A DNA stretch of 8,826 nucleotides. It comes from Gemmataceae bacterium. Lineage in GTDB: Bacteria > Planctomycetota > Planctomycetia > Gemmatales > Gemmataceae. The position numbers were made by a program, and so were the translations under genes. Under the pieces are notes generated by a model that had not been told where the DNA came from, did no database searches, and saw nothing but the letters and a program-made list of their open reading frames with translations. Every line of letters starts with the position of its first letter. Position 1 is the first letter of the stretch. The stretch is from positions 1-8,826 of the forward strand of contig CANLGS010000113.1 of NCBI GenBank assembly GCA_947490035.1, written 5' to 3'. Shown piece by piece: positions 1 to 5,913 of the stretch.

Positions 1-96
1 AAGGAGACAAGGAGACAAGGAGACAAGGAGACAAGGAGACAAGGAGACAAGGAGACAAGGAGACAAGGAGACAAGGAGACAAGGAGACAAGGAGAC
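1..96. repeat. Perfect 8-bp tandem array, 12 copies of AAGGAGAC
   Basis: Twelve consecutive copies of AAGGAGAC without a single mismatch run from the first base of the window, so the array may continue to the left. The lack of divergence suggests recent slippage expansion or active homogenisation. Each plus-strand unit contains AAGGAG, which looks like a Shine-Dalgarno core, but no start codon follows at a suitable distance, so I do not read it as ribosome binding. Neither strand has a stop codon within the repeat because the unit reads through all frames without one. The array lies beyond the 3' end of rsmB. Confidence 0.97.
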
Positions 97-135
97 AGAA
101 GCGACCCGTCCTTATCTCCCCTTCTCCTTGTCTCC
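83..135 (-). terminator. Possible stem-loop downstream of rsmB
   Basis: Bases 83-95 (GGAGACAAGGAGA) and 123-135 are perfect reverse complements over 13 bp, with a loop of about 27 nt. The structure starts some 23 nt past the rsmB stop. There is no U-tract, so it is not a standard intrinsic terminator. Because the left arm lies in a tandem array, many alternative pairings in 8-nt steps are possible. It may end the def-fmt-rsmB transcript or protect its 3' end; this role is inferred. Confidence 0.3.
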
Positions 136-155
136 CCTTCTCCCCTTCTCCTCGT
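113..155. repeat. Degenerate inverted copy of the 8-bp array
   Basis: Read on the minus strand, this stretch consists of 8-bp units such as GAGAAGGG, GAGACAAG and GAGAAGGG. They are variants of the unit in the perfect array to the left but in opposite orientation. It begins directly after the rsmB stop codon (158-160), so on the rsmB transcript the degenerate units come first and the perfect array follows as the complement. It is an older, diverged partner of the perfect array. Confidence 0.8.
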
Positions 156-157
156 CT

Positions 158-1507
158 TCAACCGCGCCGCAGCCGCGCCCAGTACCCGCCGTCGGACGGG
201 CGCCCCGGCACCGCGTGGCCTTCCGCTTCGAGCGACATGCTCCGCATCCCGCGACACACCGCCTTGACGACACCCTCGTTCTCGTCTGGCTCGATGCTGC
301 ACGTCGAGTAGACCACCGCGCCGCCGGGCTTGACGCGCTCGCTGGCGAGGATGAGCAACCGCGTCTGGAGGCGGATGAGGTGCTCGAACTCGTTCGGCTT
401 GAGCCGCCACCGCACTTCGGGCCGGCGGCCGAGTACGCCCGTGTTGCTGCACGGCACATCGACCAGCGCCGCGTCGAACAGACCCACCGGAAGATCACCC
501 TTCGCGTCCAGCACGACCGTTTCCACGCCCTTGACGCGGAGCCGCTGACATAGCGTTGTCACTGTCTCCAACCGCTTCGGGTCGATGTCACACGCGGTGA
601 TTTTGCCGCGGTTGTCCATCAACTCCATCAAGTGTGTGGTCTTGCCGCCGGGCGCGGCGCACACGTCGAGGACGTGCATGCCGGGCTTCACTCCGAGCGC
701 GCTCGCGACCAGCATCGACGAATGATCCTGTACCGCGAAGTCGCCTTCGGCGTAACCGGGCAGGTCGCGGATGGGGTGGTGTTCGGGGAACCGGAGCGAC
801 TGCGGGTGTTCGCCGGGTTCCGCGTCGATGGTCTGCCCCGCGAGCTGAATGCGGTAGCTCTCGCGGCTCGCGTGGAGCTTGTTGACGCGAATCCACAACG
901 GCGGAGGCGCGTTGAACCAGAAGCCCAGGCGAGTGCATTCGTCGGGGCCGTAGCGTTCGAGCCAGCGGTTCGCGAGCCACGGCGGGAACGAGAACGCCGC
1001 CGCGAAGTACCCCGCGGGGTCGGTGACGGGATCGGGGAGGATGGCGCGCGCGAGCTTGCGGTAGCGGTGGTCGATTGGCACCGCGTCCGCGCCGGGCTTG
1101 TCCGTGAACTCGTCCGTCACCAACTCCGACACGCGGCGCATGATGCCGTTCACGAACCCCTTCGCCTTCATCGCGCCGACGTAGGGTGCAAGCTCCACCG
1201 TTTCGTTGACGGCCGCGTGCTTGGGAACGTGCGTGAGGAACGTGAGCTGGAACGCGCCCAACCGCAACAAGTCCCAGACGCGCGGCTGAACCGCGTGCAG
1301 CGGCAGTTGGATGAACGGCTTGAGGATGGCGTCGAGCGTGCCCGCGCGGCGGGTGACGCCGAACACCAGTTGCGTGAGGAACCTTCGGTCTTGCGGGCTA
1401 AGATTCGCGCTGCCCGGCGCGTCGTCGATGAGTTCCGCGACGAACCCGTCGCGCGACCGCGACCGGTTCAGCACATCGGCCGCGACTTGCCGTGCGGTGA
1501 TCGTCAT
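158..1507 (-). CDS. rsmB: 16S rRNA (cytosine-967-C5)-methyltransferase RsmB
   Basis: This 449-residue protein matches the RsmB/Fmu/Sun family, which uses S-adenosylmethionine to make m5C967 in 16S rRNA (E. coli numbering). Residues about 5-135 form the NusB-like RNA-binding domain, and about 245-449 the Rossmann methyltransferase. The SAM-binding motif DVCAAPGGKT is at 281-290, with Asp307 as the expected ribose ligand. Motif IV, DVPCSNTGVLGR, holds Cys353, and motif VI, YSTCSIEPDENE, holds Cys403. The latter is the expected catalytic nucleophile and the former the release cysteine, as in RNA m5C methyltransferases. The end, DGGYWARLRRG, is typical of the family. Length is close to the E. coli protein (about 429). 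The ATG overlaps the fmt stop in ATGA, and GGAAG lies about 7 nt upstream inside fmt, so translation is probably coupled. No key residue is missing. Confidence 0.95.
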   Translation of the reverse strand: MTITARQVAADVLNRSRSRDGFVAELIDDAPGSANLSPQDRRFLTQLVFGVTRRAGTLDAILKPFIQLPLHAVQPRVWDLLRLGAFQLTFLTHVPKHAAVNETVELAPYVGAMKAKGFVNGIMRRVSELVTDEFTDKPGADAVPIDHRYRKLARAILPDPVTDPAGYFAAAFSFPPWLANRWLERYGPDECTRLGFWFNAPPPLWIRVNKLHASRESYRIQLAGQTIDAEPGEHPQSLRFPEHHPIRDLPGYAEGDFAVQDHSSMLVASALGVKPGMHVLDVCAAPGGKTTHLMELMDNRGKITACDIDPKRLETVTTLCQRLRVKGVETVVLDAKGDLPVGLFDAALVDVPCSNTGVLGRRPEVRWRLKPNEFEHLIRLQTRLLILASERVKPGGAVVYSTCSIEPDENEGVVKAVCRGMRSMSLEAEGHAVPGRPSDGGYWARLRRG

Positions 1508-2505
1508 GTCAGCACTTCCGGCCCGAACCGCAAGCCTTCAACGATGGGATAGCCCCGCAAGAACTCTTCCGCCGTCATCTTCTTCTTGCCCGCGGGCTGA
1601 AGTTCGGTGATTTCGACAACGTCATGCAACATGGCGGGACCGCAACGAACACCGAAACCTGGATGGACGAAGTCGATCAGTTCGCCGGCTCCGGACTCCA
1701 AATCACCCGCTGCCGCGTGAACGTGAATCCCTCCCGTCTGGCTCACAATCACTCGCATTGGTTCCTTGCCGGGGCGGTGCAGGAACGTGTACGCGGTCGG
1801 CCACGGTTGCATCGCGCGCACGAACCGCTCGATGGAGTCCGCGGGCTTCGTCCAGTCGATCAGCCCGAACTCCTTCTTGATCTTCGGCGCCTTCGTCACC
1901 AGTGCCGGGTCTTGCTTGATGCCCTCTATGGGACCGCCGGCCGCGTACTTGTGCGCGGCTTCGACCGCCAGGCTCGACCCGACTTCCGCGAGCCGCGCTT
2001 CGAGCGAACCCGTTGTGTCGGTGTGAAGAATGTCGAGCGCTTCTTGCAGGATCATGTCGCCGCTATCGAGGCCGGGCGTCACCTTGATGATGGTCACGCC
2101 GGTTTGAAATTCGCCGCCGAGGATGGCATACGCGACCGGGGCCGCGCCGCGGTACTTCGGCAGCAGCGACGCGTGAACGTTGATCGTGCCGCGTGTCGGA
2201 ACCGTCAGCACGTCCTTCGAGAGAATCTGCCCGTATGCCGCGACCACGAGCAAATCCGGCTGCATCGCGCGGAGCAGTTCCAGCCCTTCGCCTGTGTTGA
2301 TGCTTTCAGGTTGCGCGACCGGCACGCCGGCGGCGCGGGCGATGTTCGCCATGCCCTTGCCGGTCTGTCGCGTGCTGCCGCGCTTGCTGCCGGCGTCGCG
2401 CTCCGGCTGCGTCACCAACCCGACGACATCGCTTCCGAACGCGCCGAGCAGCGCCTCGAACGTCGGCTCCGCGAACGTCCCCGTTCCCATCATCACCAGA
2501 CGCAT
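1504..2505 (-). CDS. fmt: Methionyl-tRNA formyltransferase
   Basis: A 333-residue enzyme that transfers formyl from 10-formyltetrahydrofolate to Met-tRNAfMet for translation initiation in the cytosol. The N-terminal Rossmann formyltransferase domain (about 1-208) has the family start MRLVMMGTGTFAEP. The folate and catalytic motif INVHASLLPKYRGAAP supplies Asn109 and His111, and GLDSGD supplies Asp147, giving the expected Asn-His-Asp triad. The C-terminal OB-like tRNA-binding domain (about 210-320) starts at KAPKIKKEFGLIDWTKP and ends with the conserved LQPAGKKKMTAEEFLRGYP. It sits between def and rsmB, sharing a 4-bp ATGA overlap with rsmB. An oddity: no Shine-Dalgarno sequence precedes the ATG, and the heptamer repeat arm begins three bases upstream. 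The start is nevertheless secure, because it coincides with the family N-terminus. Confidence 0.97.
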   Translation of the reverse strand: MRLVMMGTGTFAEPTFEALLGAFGSDVVGLVTQPERDAGSKRGSTRQTGKGMANIARAAGVPVAQPESINTGEGLELLRAMQPDLLVVAAYGQILSKDVLTVPTRGTINVHASLLPKYRGAAPVAYAILGGEFQTGVTIIKVTPGLDSGDMILQEALDILHTDTTGSLEARLAEVGSSLAVEAAHKYAAGGPIEGIKQDPALVTKAPKIKKEFGLIDWTKPADSIERFVRAMQPWPTAYTFLHRPGKEPMRVIVSQTGGIHVHAAAGDLESGAGELIDFVHPGFGVRCGPAMLHDVVEITELQPAGKKKMTAEEFLRGYPIVEGLRFGPEVLT

Positions 2506-2508
2506 AGA

Positions 2509-2606
2509 AGCTGTTGGCTGTTAGCTATTAGCTGTTAGCCAATCCTTGGAATTGGGCCCGCAACAACGCTTGTCTTGTTCTGGCTAATCGCCAACAGCCA
2601 ACAGCT
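2509..2606. repeat. Heptamer tandem repeats forming an inverted repeat between def and fmt
   Basis: The left side (from 2510) is made of 7-bp units GCTGTTG, GCTGTTA, GCTATTA, GCTGTTA. The right side (about 2582-2606) carries the same heptamers on the opposite strand. The outer arms 2509-2525 and 2590-2606 pair at 16 of 17 positions; an inner TTAGCC at 2535-2540 pairs with GGCTAA at 2582-2587. A smaller CCAAT/ATTGG stem (2539-2543 with 2551-2555) lies in the centre. The right arm overlaps the def stop codon (2605-2607), and the left arm ends three bases before the fmt ATG. It resembles the short tandemly repeated repetitive (STRR) heptamers described in cyanobacteria. In mRNA it would fold into a long hairpin covering the fmt initiation region. 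Confidence 0.9.
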
Positions 2607-3159
2607 AAAGGCGAGGCTCTAAGTCCGGCGGCAGGTCGCCCTTCTTCTTGGCCTTCTCGAAGTCCGCGACGAACTTCTCCAGGTCGCGCTGGCTGCGCGA
2701 CAGCCCGAGCGAACCCATCTTGTCGATGAACAGCGTGCCCTGAAGGTGGTCGATCTCGTGCTGCCACACGCGGGCCGGGAGGTCGTGGCACGTCATCTCG
2801 AACAGTTCGCCCTTCAGGTTGTACGCCTGTACGCGCACGCTCTTCGCGCGGCGCACGTTCTGGTACAGGCCGGGGAAACTCAGACACCCTTCGCGGTCGT
2901 TCACGGTGCCGCCAAGCGGCTCCACGATCACCGGGTTGATGGCGACAACCTCCTGATCGCTCCGGTCGGCTTCGCCCGCGAAGTTCATTACGATCATCTG
3001 GTAGTCGAGCGTGACCTGCGGCGCCGCCAGGCCCAGCCCTTCGCTCTTGTACATCAACTCCAGCATCTCGCCGGCGGCCTTCTGAATGTCCGCGTCGATG
3101 GCGGTCACGGGCCGGGCCTTCGCGCGGAGTGCCGGGTGCGGGTATTTCACGATCTTCAT
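2605..3159 (-). CDS. def: Peptide deformylase
   Basis: A 184-residue metalloenzyme that removes the N-formyl group from nascent polypeptides at the ribosome. All three family motifs are intact: GLGLAAPQ (41-48), EGCLS (90-94) and QHEIDH (133-138). The expected metal ligands are Cys92, His134 and His138, with Glu135 catalytic and Gln48 in the oxyanion site. The N-terminus MKIVKYPHPALR is typical. The C-terminal tail from about 150 is charged and probably helical (SRSQRDLEKFVADFEKAKKK), longer than in the shortest members. It is the first gene of the def-fmt-rsmB cluster, matching the E. coli def-fmt-rsmB order. AGGCAGG lies about 5 nt upstream of the ATG as a weak ribosome binding site, and an extended -10 promoter sits about 39 nt upstream. 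Confidence 0.97.
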   Translation of the reverse strand: MKIVKYPHPALRAKARPVTAIDADIQKAAGEMLELMYKSEGLGLAAPQVTLDYQMIVMNFAGEADRSDQEVVAINPVIVEPLGGTVNDREGCLSFPGLYQNVRRAKSVRVQAYNLKGELFEMTCHDLPARVWQHEIDHLQGTLFIDKMGSLGLSRSQRDLEKFVADFEKAKKKGDLPPDLEPRL

Positions 3160-3197
3160 TGCGCCTGCCTGCGCCTCGGTGTGGGAACGGTAGGTCG

Positions 3198-3206
3198 ATT
3201 ATAGCA
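3198..3206 (-). promoter_or_regulatory. Extended -10 promoter for def-fmt-rsmB
   Basis: On the minus strand this reads TGCTATAAT: a perfect TATAAT preceded by the TGn extension, the strongest -10 element in the window. The -35 region around 3220-3227 (CTTTTG) is poor, as often seen with extended -10 promoters. Transcription would begin near 3191, giving a leader of about 32 nt before the def ATG. Its spacing upstream of a housekeeping operon makes a sigma-70-type role likely; no start-site data are visible. Confidence 0.6.
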
Positions 3207-3227
3207 GAACTCGCGTGCCCCAAAAGG

Positions 3228-3247
3228 CACAGGGCTTCCGCCCTGTG
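3228..3247. repeat. Perfect 8-bp hairpin CACAGGGC-TTCC-GCCCTGTG
   Basis: CACAGGGC (3228-3235) and GCCCTGTG (3240-3247) are perfect reverse complements around a TTCC loop. The palindrome lies in the divergent spacer, about 22 bp upstream of the def -10 element and 95 bp upstream of the hydrolase start. It may be a dispersed palindromic repeat, an operator, or a structure in the hydrolase leader; the sequence does not decide between these. Confidence 0.6.
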
Positions 3248-3251
3248 TGTG

Positions 3252-3269
3252 CGACCGTAACCGCGGTCG
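3252..3269. repeat. Second small hairpin in the divergent spacer
   Basis: CGACCG (3252-3257) pairs with CGGTCG (3264-3269) around a six-base loop, five bases after the preceding hairpin. Six G/C-rich pairs in a high-GC genome may arise by chance, so a function is uncertain. The tandem placement of two stems before the hydrolase gene is the only support for a leader structure. Confidence 0.35.
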
Positions 3270-3327
3270 GAAAATGCGTGCGTCTGGTCGTCGGCACGAG
3301 TACAAGAGCGGAAGTTCCCCACCTCGC

Positions 3328-3332
3328 AGGAG
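3328..3332 (+). promoter_or_regulatory. Ribosome binding site AGGAG for the hydrolase
   Basis: AGGAG is followed by nine bases and then the ATG at 3342. This good match fixes the start of the hydrolase, whose next residues form a signal peptide. Confidence 0.75.
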
Positions 3333-3341
3333 TCACGCCTC

Positions 3342-5744
3342 ATGCTCCGCCTCTCCCTTGCGCTGTTCGCGCTGTTCAGTCTCGCGGGCGCCACGCGCGC
3401 CGCGGACGTTCCCATCGTAGCGGATGTCGAAGGTCAACCGCTCGCCGCGAACGCGGCCCGCGTCGTCAAGGCGCTCGACTTCCTCGGCACGCCGCTACCC
3501 GAAGATGCGAGCAAGGCGCTCGCGAAGGCCATCGAAGACAAGGACGCGAAGAAGGTGCAGGAGGTTCTCGACAAGCACGTGCTGTTCGCGGTCACGATCA
3601 ACCCGGAGGCGCGGCTGAAGGTCGCGAAGGGGCCGGGCAGCACCGCACTTCAGCAAGCCGGGTGGACGCCGGTTCTCGTGAAGGTGATGAACGACAGCAC
3701 CGTGAAGAAGCAACTCAAGATCATGAGTCCGCAAGCCGGTAACGTGTACAGCGGTGCCGGCGGGCAGGCCAAGAACCCGAAGGACGACCCGAAGATCGTC
3801 GAGCGGTTCCTCGGCGTCGAGGTGTTCACCGCGCCGCCGCTCACCGACACGCTCAGCGGTCTCAAGGTCGAATACGCCATCGTCCTCATCTACTCGTCGG
3901 AATCCGGCAAGCGCGAAGCGACGATCGGCTTCGACATCGGGCAGGGGAATCAAGACCTGGGCTTTCGCGGGGAAACGCCGGTGCTGTTCGAGGTGAAGCA
4001 AGCGGTCGAGGTGAAGGTGAAGATCACCGACTCGGACGGCAAGCCGACAACGGGCCGGTTCCTGATTACCGACGCGAGCGGTCACGTGTACCCGCCGCAG
4101 GCGAAGCGGCTCGCCCCGGACCTGTTCTTCCAGAAGCAAATCTACCGGCACGACGGCGAAACGATCCTGCTGCCGCCGGGCGACTTCACCATCGAGTTCG
4201 GGCGCGGGCCGGAGTACAAACTCGTGAGCCGCAAGTTCACGGTCGTCGCGCCCGGCCCGGCGGGCAAGGGGGTTCCGCTGTTCGAGGCGAAGCTCCAACG
4301 GTGGGTGAACCCCGCGGACTACGGGTTCTTCAGCGGCGATCACCACATCCACGCCGCCGGTTGCGCGCACTACACGAACCCCAGCGAAGGCATCCTACCC
4401 GAACACATGTTCCTGCACGTGAAGGGCGAAGGGCTGAACGTCGGCTGCTGCCTCACGTGGGGGCCGTGCTACGACTACCAGCGCAAGTTCTTCGAGGCGA
4501 AACCGTGGCAGAAGAGCGAACCGTTCACCGTGCTGAAGTACGACGTGGAGGTATCCGGCTTCGGCTCGCAGGCGCTCGGCCACGTGTGCCTGCTCAACCT
4601 GCGCGACCAGACCTTCCCAGGTTCCGACGGCACCAAGACGAAGGGCTGGCCGACGTGGACGACGCCGCTGATGAAGTGGGGCAAGGATCAGGGCGCGGTG
4701 ACCGGCTACGCGCACTCCGCGAACGGCCTCGGCGTGAACCCGAAGGAAGCGACGCGGCGGCTATTCGTCGCGCTGGACAAGGGCGGCAAGGGCCACATCA
4801 CGAAGGAGGACGCGGCGGCCGGCGCGTGGCCGCTACCGGAGCCATTCGCCACGATTGACGCCAACGGCGACGGCAAGGTGACGGAGATCGAACTCGCGCA
4901 GAGTACGCTTCGCGCCGTCGATAAGCTCCCGAACCTGAACATCCCGGAGATGAACGGCATCGGCGCCCAAGAAATCTGCGTCAGCACCGCGATGGGCGTG
5001 TGCGACTTCATTTCGGCGATGGACACCGCGCGCGTGCCGGAGTGGAACTGCTGGTACCACATCATGAACTGCGGCTTCCCGCTGAAGGCCAGCGGCGAAA
5101 CCGACTTCCCGTGCATCAGCGGCAGTCGCGTCGGACAGGGTCGCGTGTACGTGCAACTCGGCAAGAAGACCGACGTGGTCGATTACGGCGCCTGGTGCAG
5201 GGGCATCGCGCAAGGACGCTCCTACGTCTCCGACGGTTACGCGCACGCACTGGAATTCGGCGTGAACGGCACCAGCCCCGGTTACGGCGATGTGAAACTC
5301 GACAAGCCCGGGACCGTGAAGGTGTCCGCGAAGGTCGCGTTCGCGAAGGACATCTCTCTGGGGACCGCGCCCGGCGCGGTCGCGCCCACCGGCAACGTCC
5401 GCAAGCTCGAACTCGTGGTGAACGGGAAGGTGGTCGCGTCGAAGGACGTTCCGGCCGACGACAAGATTCACGACGTGGCGTTCGACGTGAGCATCGACAA
5501 GAGTTCGTGGGTCGCGATCCGCCACTTCCCGCAGATGCACACCAACCCGGTGAACGTGATCGTCGCGGGTCAACCCATCCGCGCGAGCCGCGAGAGCGCG
5601 AAGTGGTGCATCGGCATGATCGAGCAACTGTGGAAGGTTCGCGGCGCGGGGATCAAGGCCGAAGAGCGCGCCGAGGCCGAGAAGACGTTCAAGAAGGCGA
5701 TCGAGATGTACAAGAAGATCGCCGCGGAAGCCGCTGACGAGTAG
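3342..5744 (+). CDS. Exported CehA/McbA-family (PHP-type) metallohydrolase with EF-hand insert
   Basis: This 800-residue protein starts with a Sec signal peptide (about 1-20, hydrophobic LSLALFALFSLAGA, cut likely after ATRA), so it acts outside the cytoplasm. Residues about 22-320 are an N-terminal region with beta-rich stretches that I do not recognise. The catalytic part begins at SGDHHIHAAG, with His334, His335 and His337 as the HxH-type metal site of the PHP superfamily. It continues with GHVCLLNL (His414), GYAHSANG (His458) and SGETDFPC (Asp588), likely further ligands by family analogy. GRSYVSDG (625-632) is typical of CehA/McbA-like proteins. An EF-hand pair is inserted at about 479-517: a degenerate loop (479-490) and a canonical calcium loop DANGDGKVTEIE (506-517). 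There are twelve cysteines after residue 340, notable for an exported protein. The substrate is unknown; CehA and McbA hydrolyse carbaryl, but that should not be transferred here. It is transcribed divergently from def and converges on the HEAT/STN gene. Confidence 0.85.
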   Translation: MLRLSLALFALFSLAGATRAADVPIVADVEGQPLAANAARVVKALDFLGTPLPEDASKALAKAIEDKDAKKVQEVLDKHVLFAVTINPEARLKVAKGPGSTALQQAGWTPVLVKVMNDSTVKKQLKIMSPQAGNVYSGAGGQAKNPKDDPKIVERFLGVEVFTAPPLTDTLSGLKVEYAIVLIYSSESGKREATIGFDIGQGNQDLGFRGETPVLFEVKQAVEVKVKITDSDGKPTTGRFLITDASGHVYPPQAKRLAPDLFFQKQIYRHDGETILLPPGDFTIEFGRGPEYKLVSRKFTVVAPGPAGKGVPLFEAKLQRWVNPADYGFFSGDHHIHAAGCAHYTNPSEGILPEHMFLHVKGEGLNVGCCLTWGPCYDYQRKFFEAKPWQKSEPFTVLKYDVEVSGFGSQALGHVCLLNLRDQTFPGSDGTKTKGWPTWTTPLMKWGKDQGAVTGYAHSANGLGVNPKEATRRLFVALDKGGKGHITKEDAAAGAWPLPEPFATIDANGDGKVTEIELAQSTLRAVDKLPNLNIPEMNGIGAQEICVSTAMGVCDFISAMDTARVPEWNCWYHIMNCGFPLKASGETDFPCISGSRVGQGRVYVQLGKKTDVVDYGAWCRGIAQGRSYVSDGYAHALEFGVNGTSPGYGDVKLDKPGTVKVSAKVAFAKDISLGTAPGAVAPTGNVRKLELVVNGKVVASKDVPADDKIHDVAFDVSIDKSSWVAIRHFPQMHTNPVNVIVAGQPIRASRESAKWCIGMIEQLWKVRGAGIKAEERAEAEKTFKKAIEMYKKIAAEAADE

Positions 5745-5756
5745 GGCAGAGATCAA

Positions 5757-5905
5757 GGACAGAAGGCAGAAGAGCCGCAGATGACGCAGACGGACGCAGA
5801 CGGACGCAGATCAAGACCAAGACAGAAGAGTGTTTTGAACAATTCTGCTTCTTCGTTCTAATCTGCGTCCGTCTGCGTCATCTGCGGCTCTTCTGCCTTC
5901 TGTCC
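5757..5905. repeat. Inverted repeat with 44-bp perfect arms between convergent genes
   Basis: Bases 5757-5800 and 5862-5905 are perfect reverse complements over 44 bp. The left arm carries one extra 10-bp unit (5801-5810, a second copy of CGGACGCAGA), then about 50 bp of loop. The arms are built of purine-rich units ending in CAGA, such as GGACAGA, AGGCAGA, TGACGCAGA and CGGACGCAGA. Weaker symmetry reaches outward to both stop codons: each gene ends in TAGGG, followed soon by CAGA. The element fills the whole 169-bp gap. It could fold in both converging transcripts and act as a bidirectional 3' barrier, but it lacks the T-tract of intrinsic terminators. Confidence 0.95.
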
Positions 5906-5913
5906 TCTGTCCC

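Noticed and set aside
1..96. CRISPR-like or coding interpretation of the repeat array
   Set aside because: Units are 8 bp, directly adjacent and without spacers, so it is not CRISPR. The repeat is open in all frames only because the unit lacks stop codons; no start or domain supports a protein.
632..1552. 306-codon plus-strand open frame opposite rsmB
   Set aside because: Arg-rich and without recognisable motifs; an antisense shadow of a high-GC gene.
2528..3415. 295-codon minus-strand open frame spanning def and the divergent spacer
   Set aside because: It is an out-of-frame shadow of def with Arg/Gly/Pro-rich composition and runs across the def promoter; def itself has all catalytic motifs.
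5757..5905. Insertion-sequence terminal inverted repeats
   Set aside because: The arms enclose only about 60 bp without a transposase, and they consist of short tandem units; no target-site duplication was seen.
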